In this document: positions 52,445 to 60,954 of the stretch, piece by piece
Position numbering within the stretch: position 1 is the stretch's first letter
Layout of the letters: every line of letters begins with the position of its first letter
Assembly (NCBI RefSeq): GCF_020707215.1
Contig: NZ_JAJFET010000001.1
Location: forward strand, 62,001 to 126,000
Length of the DNA stretch: 64,000 nucleotides
Source of the DNA: Sphingomonas sp. PL-96
Lineage (GTDB): Bacteria; Pseudomonadota; Alphaproteobacteria; Sphingomonadales; Sphingomonadaceae
Direction of reading: 5' to 3'
The notes under the pieces: generated by a model
The model's input: the letters and a program-made list of their open reading frames with translations, nothing else
What the model was told of the DNA's origin: nothing
Database searches by the model: none
Position numbers and translations under genes: made by a program

Positions 52445-53683
52445 TCAGCGGTCGGGCTTCGCCAGCGTGGTGATGACGGGAAGCGTGCGAAGGCCGCGCA
52501 GCCCCAGATTTTCCCGCCACTCGAGTGACGCGCCGGTGAGCTCGATCGTGGCAGCACGTCCGAGCAACTCGCCGAATGCGATCGCCGCCTGCATGCGAGC
52601 GAGCGCGGCACCGAAACAGAAATGCGGACCCCAGGCAAAGGCAAGGTGGCGGTTGGGGGTGCGAGCGATGTCGAACCGGTCGGGGTCATGGAAGACGTGC
52701 GGATCGCGGTTCGCCGCGGCGGTCATCACCATCACCGCGTCGCCGCGCGCGATCGCCTGCCCGCCCAGCGTCGCGTCGGCGGGGGCGATGCGGCCGCTGA
52801 ACTGGCTGGGCGTCTGGTAGCGCAGGATCTCCTCGACGGCGCTGCGCATCACGGCGGGGTCGTCGCGCATCCGCTGCATCGCGCCGGGGTGGAGCGTGAG
52901 CGTGGCCACACCGCTGGAAATGAGGTTGGTGATGGTACCCAGGCCGCCGACCAGGGTGATGATGACATTGGCGATGATGTCGGCATCCTCGAGCGGATCG
53001 GTGTCGCCCTGATCCAGAAGCGCGCCGATCAAGCCGCGTCCCTCGCCGCGGCGCTGGTCGGCGATGATGCCGGCGACATAGCCGCTCATCTGGTCGAGCG
53101 ATGCCGCGAGCCGGTCGCCCTCGGACCGCGACTGGTGGAAGTTGCCGATCAGCGCGGCGAAATCGTCGGACCAGATCTGCAGCTGGCGCCAGTCCTTGAG
53201 CGGAAGCCCGGCGATCTCGGTGGTGATCATCGCCGGCAGCGGCTCGGCATAATCGGCGTGCAGGTCCCAGACGGCGCCGTCCTGCACCCGGTCCACCAGC
53301 TCGCGGCAGATGGTGCGCATGCGCTCCTCCATCCCCCGCACCCGCCCGGGGGTAAACAGGGCGGAGCAGGCGTTGCGCACGCGCATGTGCCGCGGGGGAT
53401 CCATGAACATCATCTGCCGGCGCAGCACGTCGGCGGCGGGCGCGAGCATGGGCAGCCCCATGCGGCCGAACGTCTCGGCACTCGGCGTGCGCGCGGCCAG
53501 ATATTCCTGGAACACCGCCACCGCCTCCGCATAGCCGGTAACGATCCAGGTGTGGACGTACGGATCCCAGATGACCGGCCCGCGACTGCGCATCTCCCGA
53601 TAGAGGAGATGCGGGTCGGCGTGGATGTCGGGGCGCAGGAGCTGGGCGAGGCTTGGACCGCGCTGCGCAGGGTGCGCGGTCAC
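52445..53683 (-). CDS. Cytochrome P450
   Basis: A soluble bacterial P450 of 412 residues. The heme loop FAWGPHFCFGAALAR (axial Cys near residue 355), the ExxR motif in VEEILRYQTP and the C-helix region DPPRHMRVRNACSALFTPG are intact. In the I helix, the usual acid-alcohol pair appears as GGLGTITN, so the acidic residue is Gly. The start is a GTG at 53683 that overlaps the A-T gene stop (GTGA), so translation is coupled. P450s paired with A-T didomains (as in NovH/NovI) hydroxylate the carrier-bound amino acid; that role is inferred here. No ferredoxin gene is nearby. Confidence 0.92.
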   Translation of the reverse strand: MTAHPAQRGPSLAQLLRPDIHADPHLLYREMRSRGPVIWDPYVHTWIVTGYAEAVAVFQEYLAARTPSAETFGRMGLPMLAPAADVLRRQMMFMDPPRHMRVRNACSALFTPGRVRGMEERMRTICRELVDRVQDGAVWDLHADYAEPLPAMITTEIAGLPLKDWRQLQIWSDDFAALIGNFHQSRSEGDRLAASLDQMSGYVAGIIADQRRGEGRGLIGALLDQGDTDPLEDADIIANVIITLVGGLGTITNLISSGVATLTLHPGAMQRMRDDPAVMRSAVEEILRYQTPSQFSGRIAPADATLGGQAIARGDAVMVMTAAANRDPHVFHDPDRFDIARTPNRHLAFAWGPHFCFGAALARMQAAIAFGELLGRAATIELTGASLEWRENLGLRGLRTLPVITTLAKPDR

Positions 53684-55530
53684 GGTGCGTGCAACCCATG
53701 CTGCGGCGGCGCCTCCATGTCGGGCACAAAGCCGTGGGAGCGTGTCAGGCGCGCGTCGATCTCTGCAGCCAGACCTTCGACCGTTGGAGTTTCAAACAGG
53801 TCGCGCAGGGTCAATTCGACCTCGAACACTTCGCGACACTGGATCACCACCTGTGTCGCCAGCAGCGAATGGCCGCCGATGAGGAAGAAATCGTCCTCGG
53901 CCGATACGTCGTCGATCTCCAGCACGCCCGTCACGATCTCTGCGACCGCAATCTCGGTCTCCGTTTCCGGCGCGCGCCCGGCGCTGCGGACACTTTCGGG
54001 CGCAGGAAGCGCGTCGCGGTCGATCTTGCCGTTGCGCGTCATCGGAAGTGCGGCCAGCGCCACGAACTGCGCGGGGATATGGCTGCGCGGAAGGTGGCGT
54101 TCGAGGAAGCTGCGCATCGCCTCTGGCGTGGGAAGGGTGGCCAGCGTGGCGCCGGTGTCTCCGGGAACCGGGGCGACATAGGCGATCAGCTGGCGCCCGA
54201 GCGTGTCATCCTCGCGGATCGACACCACCGCGGCCCCGATCGCCGGGTGGCGCTGAAGGCAGACCGCCAATTCGTCGAGTTCGATGCGGACGCCGCGAAT
54301 CTTGGCCTGGGTGTCGGTGCGGCCACAAAAGGCGAACTCGCCAGTGTCGAGCCGGCGGGCGCGGTCGCCGGTGCGGTACAGGCGCGCGCCCGGTCTGATC
54401 GAGAACGGGTCGGGCACGAACTTGGCCGCAGTCAGCGCCGGCCGGTGGCGGTAACCGCGACCCACGCAGCGCCCGCCGATCCAGATCTCGCCCTCCACGC
54501 CTTGCGGCACCGGCTGCATCGCCTCGTCCAGCAGATGGATGTCGGCGCCGTCGATCGGCCAGCCGATGGTCGGCAGGGTCTCGGCGCTTTCATCGGCTTC
54601 GGTGCCGTCGCGCACCGGCACCAGGCCGGACGTGGCGGCAATGGTGCACTCCGACGGGCCATAGTTGTTGATGAAGTCGAACGGGAACACGGCCTTTGGA
54701 AAGGCGCGCAGCACGTCGCCGCCCGTGAGCATCAGGCGCAGCGCGATGTCCTCCGGCCAGGATGCGGAAAGCAGCGGCTCCGCCAGTGCCATGGGCACGG
54801 TGCCGATGGTGATCCGGCGGTCGATGAGCCAGCGGCGCAACAGGTCGGGAGAGGTGCGGGTGGTGGCGTCGACCACCTCGATCGCGGCGCCGGCGGCCAG
54901 ATAGGGCCAGATCTCCGACTGGGCCGCGTCGAAAGTGAGCCCCATCGCATAGCCGGCGCGGTCCTGCGCCGTCACCGCAAAGGCGCGGAGCGTCCACTGG
55001 ATGAAGCTCAGCAGATTGTCGTGGGTGATCTCGACGCCGTTGGGAACGCCGGTGGTGCCGGAGGTGTAGACGACATAGGCGAGATCGTTGCCACCGGCTG
55101 CGGGCAGGTCGATGCCGCGGCCGAATTCCTCTTCCTGATCGAGCCGGATTTCGCCGGGTGCCAGAGGGCCGTCTGCCGCTCGCGCCACCACGGCGGCGGC
55201 GCCGCTGTCGGCGATCATGAAGGCGCGGCGCTCCTCCGGATCGTCCGGGTCGATGACCAGAAACGCGCAGCCTGCCATCAACGTGCCGAGCAGCGCCACG
55301 ATCTGGTCGGTCGAGCGTCGCATCCGCACGGCCACCACCGATCGCGGCGGCGTGCCGGCGTGCAGCAGCCGCCGCGCCAGCGCCGTGGCCCGGCGCTCGA
55401 GCCGGCGATAGTCGGTGTCCACGCCGGCTTCGCTGATTGCCACCCGGGTCGGGTTCGCCAGTGCGGCGGCGAGGACATGATCGTGCACGCCGACGGCTTG
55501 CTCGGCGTAGGGCCGCAGGGGACGCAGCAT
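53680..55530 (-). CDS. Free-standing NRPS adenylation-thiolation didomain
   Basis: A 616-residue protein with an adenylation domain (about 20-510) and one carrier domain (about 535-605, active Ser in LIGGHSLLATQVV). It has no condensation or thioesterase domain. Core motifs include VVYTSGTTGVPNGVEIT, where the usual Lys of PKG is Asn, FINNYGPSECT, LYRTGDRAR, KIRGVRIELDEL and the catalytic Lys in MTRNGKIDRDALP. The first pocket residue is Asp (TFDAAQSE), indicating an alpha-amino acid substrate. The remaining pocket gives no familiar code by hand. It is coupled to the P450 gene and would load the first amino acid for transfer to the C-A-T-TE protein. Confidence 0.92.
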   Translation of the reverse strand: MLRPLRPYAEQAVGVHDHVLAAALANPTRVAISEAGVDTDYRRLERRATALARRLLHAGTPPRSVVAVRMRRSTDQIVALLGTLMAGCAFLVIDPDDPEERRAFMIADSGAAAVVARAADGPLAPGEIRLDQEEEFGRGIDLPAAGGNDLAYVVYTSGTTGVPNGVEITHDNLLSFIQWTLRAFAVTAQDRAGYAMGLTFDAAQSEIWPYLAAGAAIEVVDATTRTSPDLLRRWLIDRRITIGTVPMALAEPLLSASWPEDIALRLMLTGGDVLRAFPKAVFPFDFINNYGPSECTIAATSGLVPVRDGTEADESAETLPTIGWPIDGADIHLLDEAMQPVPQGVEGEIWIGGRCVGRGYRHRPALTAAKFVPDPFSIRPGARLYRTGDRARRLDTGEFAFCGRTDTQAKIRGVRIELDELAVCLQRHPAIGAAVVSIREDDTLGRQLIAYVAPVPGDTGATLATLPTPEAMRSFLERHLPRSHIPAQFVALAALPMTRNGKIDRDALPAPESVRSAGRAPETETEIAVAEIVTGVLEIDDVSAEDDFFLIGGHSLLATQVVIQCREVFEVELTLRDLFETPTVEGLAAEIDARLTRSHGFVPDMEAPPQHGLHAP

Positions 55531-55746
55531 GCAGGGCTCCTTGTCGCGGTGTTGCGGTTCCCCAGTGCCGCGGCGGGGCGCGGGCTGCCCCGGCGGCGCT
55601 ATGAGTTCCGCCTAGCTACCAGCCGGACCTGCCCCGGTAACTCGTGCAATCTACCGAGCCGGCGCGTGCCTCCGCAAAACTACAGCGGTGCGGCCAGCGT
55701 GCCTTCGGTACAGTGCTGCCAGCGACTTACCGGATGGAGCGGAGCG

Positions 55747-56268
55747 ATGGCGGACATCAGCTTCAGGACCGCGCTGACGGCCGGCATCGTTGCCGCCTAT
55801 ATCGCCAGGAATGCGCTCAAGATCGACGAGGTCGAGGCGCTGATCCTTGCAGTGCATCGTACCCTGGGGACCCTCGAAGGGGAGTCGGCGGAGACGCCGG
55901 CTGCGGCCGACGCCATGGACGCGGCCGAGGCAGATGCGGCCGCGGGGTTCGTGCGCAATGGCGTGCGATCGGTGTTCGCAGACCATCTGGTGTGCCTGGA
56001 CGACGGCAGGTCCGTCGTCTTCCTGGCGCGGCACGTCCGCAGCCTGGGATCCGACATGGAAGGCTATCGTGCGCGTTGGAACCTGCCGGCGGACTATCCC
56101 ACGGTGGCGAGCGCCTACGCCAAGGAGAAGCGGCGCATCGCGCTGAGCTTCGGCTTCGGGCGGATCGGGGGCATCCGTCCGCGCGACGGCAAGACGGGCG
56201 GCGCGCGCAAACGGCCGCGCATCCGCGGCACGCTCGGCATCGCGCCGCCGCCGGACGTGACGCACTGA
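55747..56268 (+). CDS. MucR/Ros family regulator lacking a full zinc site
   Basis: A 173-residue protein of the MucR/Ros family. The N-terminal segment TALTAGIVAAYIARNALKIDEVEALILAVHRTL and the C-terminal WNLPADYPTVASAYAKEKRRIALSFGFG are characteristic. In the central finger, the usual C-x2-C...H-x3-4-H reads CLDDG...ARHVRSLG, so the second Cys is Asp and the second His is not apparent. Zinc-lacking Ros homologues that still bind DNA have been described in Mesorhizobium. MucR proteins commonly control EPS genes, matching the position between the NRPS cluster and the EPS genes. GGAGCGGAGCG precedes the ATG. Confidence 0.85.
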   Translation: MADISFRTALTAGIVAAYIARNALKIDEVEALILAVHRTLGTLEGESAETPAAADAMDAAEADAAAGFVRNGVRSVFADHLVCLDDGRSVVFLARHVRSLGSDMEGYRARWNLPADYPTVASAYAKEKRRIALSFGFGRIGGIRPRDGKTGGARKRPRIRGTLGIAPPPDVTH

Positions 56269-56271
56269 CGG

Positions 56272-56495
56272 TCAGCTTTGACAGCACCCAGCCTTCCAGG
56301 TGGAGGCGAGTGGCGCGGGCAAGTACGCGCCGTTCAATGGCGCGCCCTGCACGAAGAAGCGGCCGCGCTCCACATCCTCATGCTGCTGCGACTCGCGGAT
56401 GTCGAAACCGGCGGCGGCGAGCGAGCGGGCTGCACAGGCGACGATGCCGGCGCGTTGCGGCAGGTGAGGCGCGCGATCACGCGCACGGAATGCAT
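56272..56495 (-). pseudogene. Decayed N-terminal fragment of purU (formyltetrahydrofolate deformylase)
   Basis: Read on the minus strand, the segment starts SVRVIARLTC and, after a one-base frame change, continues PQRAGIVACAARSLAAAG, FDIRESQQHEDVERGRFFVQ. This matches the N-terminal ACT domain of PurU (LTLSCPDRPGIVA...GRFFMRV). Similarity stops there and a stop codon follows. Neither frame alone encodes a domain, and the remaining about 200 residues of PurU are absent, so it is a truncated, frameshifted relic. Confidence 0.6.
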
Positions 56496-56523
56496 GCCTG
56501 CTGCGGCTGCCCTGGGATACCGC

Positions 56524-57795
56524 TCACCGCTGGAACCGCACCGTCAGCAGGATGCGGTCGTCGCGAAAGTTGCGCAACCCGCTGGCGGCCGACGAGTCCT
56601 GCCCCAGATGCTCGTACCGAAGTTCGTAGACGGCGCCGCGGCCCATGCGGTAGCGCGCGCCCCCTGCCCATTGCGGGCGCTCGGCACGTCCGCCGGTGCC
56701 CTGGAACGTGTCCCAGGTATAGCCCGCCTCCGCCGAGACGATGAGGCTGCGCAGCAGCTCATAGTCGGCGCGGGCGATGATGTCGGTGCTCAGATAGGCA
56801 GGCGTGTCGGCCTGTGCGGCATCCTCGATCCGGCGGCCGCCCTCGACCGTGATGGTGAGCACGGGCTTGGCGAACCACTCGATCCGTCCGCGCCCGCTCA
56901 GCCCCTTTGCCCACCAGCTGCGGTTCGGCCCTTCCTGCGACAGATAACCGGCCTGGAAATGGCCGCGCACCTGGCGCGTGATGTCGAAGTCGGCGCCTCC
57001 TTCCACGGTGAAGCCCCAGGAGTCGCGATCGAACCCTGCCGGTCCCAGTCTGCGGTAGGAGCGCCGGTTGGCAGTGGCATCCACATAGAGCGCCAGCGCC
57101 GGGCTGACCGCATAATCGACGCGGGCGAGGGTTGAGAACACGTCGCGGTCGCGGAAGTCCTGCGGCAGCGGCGCGCCGCTGATCGCCTGGGCATCGTTGA
57201 AGCGATAGCGGTGCCAGTCCAGGCCGGCGCGCGCGGTGACCTGGCCGAACGGATATTCGCCGACCAGCGTGCCGCCGGTACTGTGGAAGCGGATCGGGCG
57301 ATCGGCGGCGCCCGGCGCATCGACGTCGCGACGCGACTGGGTGAGCTTGGCGGTTTCCAGCGACAGGTCGAGATAGCCGCGCTCCAGGTCCAGGCGCCCG
57401 CCGGCCGCCAGCTGATAGTCGGTCGTGCTTTCGCGCTCGGCTTGCAGATACTGGCGGCTCGATACGGATGCGCTGGCGTTGAGCGCGTTGCGCGACCAGT
57501 CGCTGCGGATCGCCAGATTGGCGCCCGCCGTGACGATCAGGTCGTCGATCGGGTCCTGGTCCAGCGCATAGATGTTGCTGTCGTACTGGGTGCCGAGGTC
57601 AATCGACGGCTCGACCAGGAAGCTGCCGAGCGGAATGCCGAGCGGGTCGAGCTCGGGATGGCGCCGCTCGACCACCGAGAGGTCCGGATCCTGTTGCCGG
57701 TCCTCGAACGGCCGGTCCTGCAGCGCCTGTGCGCCGGCAAGTCCAGGCCAGGCGGCGACGCAGAGGAGGGCGGCAGCCCCGCGGCGCGCCCTCAC
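56524..57795 (-). CDS. Outer-membrane beta-barrel protein of the EPS locus (BBP2 type)
   Basis: The 423-residue product has a signal peptide (GAAALLCVAAWPGLAGAQA) and then many amphipathic beta strands ending in a C-terminal aromatic/Arg strand (DDRILLTVRFQR). Signature stretches are LGSFLVEPSIDLGTQYDSNIYAL and SRNALNASASVSSRQYL, as in the putative beta-barrel porin 2 family common in EPS clusters. It may form or assist the outer-membrane secretion channel. The start is a GTG at 57795 overlapping the sugar transferase stop (GTGA). A larger upstream frame is only the shadow of that gene. Confidence 0.85.
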   Translation of the reverse strand: MRARRGAAALLCVAAWPGLAGAQALQDRPFEDRQQDPDLSVVERRHPELDPLGIPLGSFLVEPSIDLGTQYDSNIYALDQDPIDDLIVTAGANLAIRSDWSRNALNASASVSSRQYLQAERESTTDYQLAAGGRLDLERGYLDLSLETAKLTQSRRDVDAPGAADRPIRFHSTGGTLVGEYPFGQVTARAGLDWHRYRFNDAQAISGAPLPQDFRDRDVFSTLARVDYAVSPALALYVDATANRRSYRRLGPAGFDRDSWGFTVEGGADFDITRQVRGHFQAGYLSQEGPNRSWWAKGLSGRGRIEWFAKPVLTITVEGGRRIEDAAQADTPAYLSTDIIARADYELLRSLIVSAEAGYTWDTFQGTGGRAERPQWAGGARYRMGRGAVYELRYEHLGQDSSAASGLRNFRDDRILLTVRFQR

Positions 57796-58478
57796 CGCGC
57801 GCCCTGGCGGAGCAGCACCGCCGCGGGCGTGCGCAGAAGGATCCCGAGGTCGCGGGCGAGCGACCAGTGCTGCGCGTAGGCAGCATCGAGCCGAACCCGT
57901 TCGGCATAGGAGAGGTTGTTGCGCCCGCTGACCTGCCACAGGCCGGTGACCCCCGGCGTGACCCTGAAATAGTGGCGCGCGCTGGTGCCGTAGCGGCAGA
58001 GTTCCTCGCGCGTGATCGGCCGCGGACCGACCAGGCTCATCTCTCCGCGCACGACGTTCAGAAGCTGCGGCAGCTCGTCCAGGCTGGTCTTGCGCAGCAA
58101 CCCGCCGATGCCGGAGACGCGGGGATCGCGTTCCAGTTTGCGGGTGCGGGACCATTCGGCAGCGCTGGCCGGATCGCTGGCGAGCAGAGCGGCAAGCCGC
58201 TGGTCGGCGTCGGCGTACATGGTCCTGAACTTCAGGCAGCGAAAGCTGCGCCCGTTCCGCCCGACGCGCGCATGACCGTAGAAGATGCCCCCCGGGCCGC
58301 TGTTGCGGATCAGCAAGGCGATGCACAGCAGGAGCGGCAGCAGCGCAATCAGGATGATCGACGCGACCGCGAAGTCGCCGACGCGCTTGACTGCCTGGGC
58401 TATTGCACCAGTCCACGCGTTGCGGCGATCGGCCGCGATGCGAACCATCAAAGCCGAGACGGCGCCGCGATCCTGCAT
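57792..58478 (-). CDS. Priming sugar transferase (undecaprenyl-phosphate sugar phosphotransferase)
   Basis: A short-type polyisoprenyl-phosphate hexose-1-phosphate transferase of 228 residues. The membrane anchor (RVGDFAVASIILIALLPLLLCIALLI) is followed by the catalytic cytosolic domain with FYGHARVGRNGRSFRCLKFRTMYADAD, RKTSLDELPQLLNVVRGEMSLVGPRPI and VTPGVTGLWQVSGRNNLSYAERVRLD. It starts EPS repeat-unit assembly on the lipid carrier. AAGGGGACATC precedes ATG 58478, favouring this over an upstream in-frame ATG at 58532. Coupled to the barrel gene and divergent from the BY-kinase gene. Confidence 0.93.
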   Translation of the reverse strand: MQDRGAVSALMVRIAADRRNAWTGAIAQAVKRVGDFAVASIILIALLPLLLCIALLIRNSGPGGIFYGHARVGRNGRSFRCLKFRTMYADADQRLAALLASDPASAAEWSRTRKLERDPRVSGIGGLLRKTSLDELPQLLNVVRGEMSLVGPRPITREELCRYGTSARHYFRVTPGVTGLWQVSGRNNLSYAERVRLDAAYAQHWSLARDLGILLRTPAAVLLRQGAR

Positions 58479-58807
58479 GATGTCCCCTTTGGCGTGCCAG
58501 TACTTATACGGATGGATGCAATCCTCAGGCACTATCGTCCTGGTCTTGCAGCATTGTCTCCGGCAACGTTCTTCTTAGAACATGCTGACAGGGAAAGGGC
58601 AATATCGCGCTATATCGGGAAACTACCTACCAGAACCAAGACTGTTCGGAAGGGCGATGCTCCTGGATTTAGGGAATTTCTTCTTGAGGAAGAAGGGTGA
58701 GGCGAAAACGCGCCGCCTAGGCATTTTGCACGACAGATGGTGCGGGGCGAAGTCTCTACCGTGACGGCCATCGGGCGGAGTCCCGGACCAGCAGGGCAGG
58801 GGTCGTG
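58479..58807. other. AT-richer divergent control region
   Basis: It separates the sugar transferase (minus) and BY-kinase (plus) genes and is clearly less GC-rich than the genes. It contains TATAAG on the minus strand (58503-58508) and a small dyad GTTCTTCTTAGAAC (58568-58581). An open frame at 58582-58764 has no family similarity. I regard the region as promoters, and MucR-type proteins prefer such AT-rich DNA. Confidence 0.5.
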
Positions 58808-60949
58808 ATGAACGGTTTTACGAGGCTGCGTAGTCCCCGTGACGTGGTGGGCCTGTTCGCCCGGCGACTGGGGCTGTTCCTGAGCGTCGCTGTCCTGACG
58901 GGACTTGCGATGGGCGCGTTCATCGCCACGCGCGTGCCGCGGTTCGAATCCGCGGCGCAGATCGAGATCGACGTGCATCGCCAGTCGCCCATGGCCCCGA
59001 ACATCGCCATGCCCGACAAGTCGGACCAGGGAATCGTGGGCACGCAGATGAAGCGGATCGCTTCACGGTCGGTCGCCGCGCGCGTGGTCGACCAGCTCAA
59101 CCTGACCCATGATCCCGAATGGTCGCCGGAGCCCGGACGCCTGGCAAAGCTGATTGCGCCGACCGCGGTGGTTTCGGAGGAGACTCGCCGGCGGCGTGCG
59201 ATCGATGCGCTGATGGCGCAGCTGACGGTGGAGCGCGACGAAGTGGCGCCGGTCGTGACCGTCCGCGTCGCCTCCCGCGATCCAAAGCGGGCCGCGGACA
59301 TCGTGAACGCGGTAGCGGACTCCTATCTGGAGGAAGCGTCGGAGGCTGGCCGCGCTTCGGCAAAGGGCGAAGCCGACATTCTGCGGCGGCAGCTCGATCG
59401 CCTCGCGTCAGAAGTGACCGCTGCCGATACGGCGCTCGCCGACTATCGTGCGTCGCGCGGCCTGACCGCGTTGTCGGCGACTACCGGCGGGGCGGTCGAG
59501 CAGCAGGCGGCGGCGCTGGCCGGGCAGCTGGCGGCGGCGCAGTCCGAGGCAGCAGCGGAACAGGCGCGCGCCTCGGTGGCGTCGGGCATGATCGCGTCGG
59601 GGCGCGGCGACGGCTTCACCGAAGTGGTGCAGTCGCCCGCCATGACTCAGCTGCGCCAGCAACAGGCGACGATCGCGGCGCAGTTGGCCGAGGCGCGGGT
59701 GCGCTATGGCCCGAACCATCCGCGCGTGCGGCGGATCGCGGCGCAGGCGGACGACATCGCCCAGGCGATCGGGCAGGAGCAGGCGCGGATCGCGGGCAGC
59801 GTGCAGGGAACGGCGCTGGCATCGCAGCAGGCGGCGGGCGCGGTCGCCGCGCGGCTGTCCGCAGTGCGCGGGCAGCAGGCGGCGCAGACCACCGCCCAGG
59901 TCGGCGCGGACCGGCTGGCGCGCATCGCGGATGCCAAGCGTGCGACCTATGTCCAGCTCGCCCAGTCGGCGGCACGATCGACGCAGGAAGGCGCGCTCAC
60001 CTCGCTTCCGGGCATGGTCATCACCCGCGGCGTGCCGGCGATGACCGCTTCCTATCCCAAGACGGAGCTGCTTGTGCTGCTCGCGCTGCTGGCATCGCCG
60101 GCGATGGGGGTGATCGCAGTGCTGGGGGTCGAGGCGTTCGACACCAGGGTACGCGAGCCGGCGGAACTGGTGGCGCTGCCGGGTGCCAGCCACATATCCG
60201 CCGTGTCGAAGGTGAGCGGCAAGGTGCTGCGGCAGATCGACCGCCGGGCCAAGCCCTGGGACTATGTGCTCGCGAAACCCATGTCCTCCTTTGCGGAGTC
60301 GGTGCGTGCGGTGCGGCGGCGGCTCGCCTTCTGTCGCAGCGGCCGCGGCGGCGCGCTGGTGGTCTGTGTCACCTCTTCGGTGTCGCACGAGGGCAAGTCG
60401 ACGTTATCGGCGAGTCTCGCCCGCACCATGGCGCTGGCCGGCGACCGGGTGCTGCTGATCGACTGTGACCTGCGCCGCAACGGCCTGGCCGAGCTGTTGC
60501 CGGATCCGCCCGAGGCAGGGCTGGGCGAGGTGCTGGAAGGGGGCATGCGGCTGGACGATGTGCTGATGCGCGATGCCGCCCCGGGCCTGGACGTGCTGCC
60601 GCTGGCCGGTCCGCGTTTCACGCCGCAGGACGTGTTCGGCGACGGCCGCATGGCGCAGCTGATGGTTCGGCTGCGCGAGGACTATGAATATGTGATCGTC
60701 GATGCGCCGCCGGTGCTGGTCGTCGACGATGCGGTGACGCTGGCGCGGCTTTCCGACGCGGTGCTCCTGGCGATCCGCTGGGGATCGACGCGGGTGGAGA
60801 CCATCTCTGCGGCGATGGAGCGCCTGCGTGAGGCAGGGGACCAGACGATCGAGCTGGTCATGACGGCGGTGGAGTCCCGCGCGCCTTTTTCCTCCTACCA
60901 CGACCCGCATTATTATCTGTCGGCAGCGTCCGGCTATCATGTGAACTGA
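58808..60949 (+). CDS. BY-kinase/polysaccharide co-polymerase (Wzc type)
   Basis: A 713-residue inner-membrane protein that controls EPS chain length and export. The Wzz domain begins after a short cytosolic segment with membrane helix LGLFLSVAVLTGLAMGAFIATR. A long periplasmic coiled-coil part follows, and a second helix is LLVLLALLASPAMGVIAVLGV. The cytosolic tyrosine kinase has Walker A SVSHEGKSTLS (near 523-533), Walker A' LLIDCDLRRNG and Walker B YVIVDAPPV. The C-terminus is a Tyr cluster (YHDPHYYLSAASGYHVN). Kinase and co-polymerase are fused, as in proteobacterial Wzc. It begins the operon that continues with the flippase and polymerase genes. Confidence 0.94.
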   Translation: MNGFTRLRSPRDVVGLFARRLGLFLSVAVLTGLAMGAFIATRVPRFESAAQIEIDVHRQSPMAPNIAMPDKSDQGIVGTQMKRIASRSVAARVVDQLNLTHDPEWSPEPGRLAKLIAPTAVVSEETRRRRAIDALMAQLTVERDEVAPVVTVRVASRDPKRAADIVNAVADSYLEEASEAGRASAKGEADILRRQLDRLASEVTAADTALADYRASRGLTALSATTGGAVEQQAAALAGQLAAAQSEAAAEQARASVASGMIASGRGDGFTEVVQSPAMTQLRQQQATIAAQLAEARVRYGPNHPRVRRIAAQADDIAQAIGQEQARIAGSVQGTALASQQAAGAVAARLSAVRGQQAAQTTAQVGADRLARIADAKRATYVQLAQSAARSTQEGALTSLPGMVITRGVPAMTASYPKTELLVLLALLASPAMGVIAVLGVEAFDTRVREPAELVALPGASHISAVSKVSGKVLRQIDRRAKPWDYVLAKPMSSFAESVRAVRRRLAFCRSGRGGALVVCVTSSVSHEGKSTLSASLARTMALAGDRVLLIDCDLRRNGLAELLPDPPEAGLGEVLEGGMRLDDVLMRDAAPGLDVLPLAGPRFTPQDVFGDGRMAQLMVRLREDYEYVIVDAPPVLVVDDAVTLARLSDAVLLAIRWGSTRVETISAAMERLREAGDQTIELVMTAVESRAPFSSYHDPHYYLSAASGYHVN

Positions 60950-60954
60950 CGGGC

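Noticed and set aside
58582..58764. 60-codon plus-strand gene in the EPS divergent region
   Set aside because: No good ribosome site and no recognisable sequence; the region is better explained as promoter DNA.
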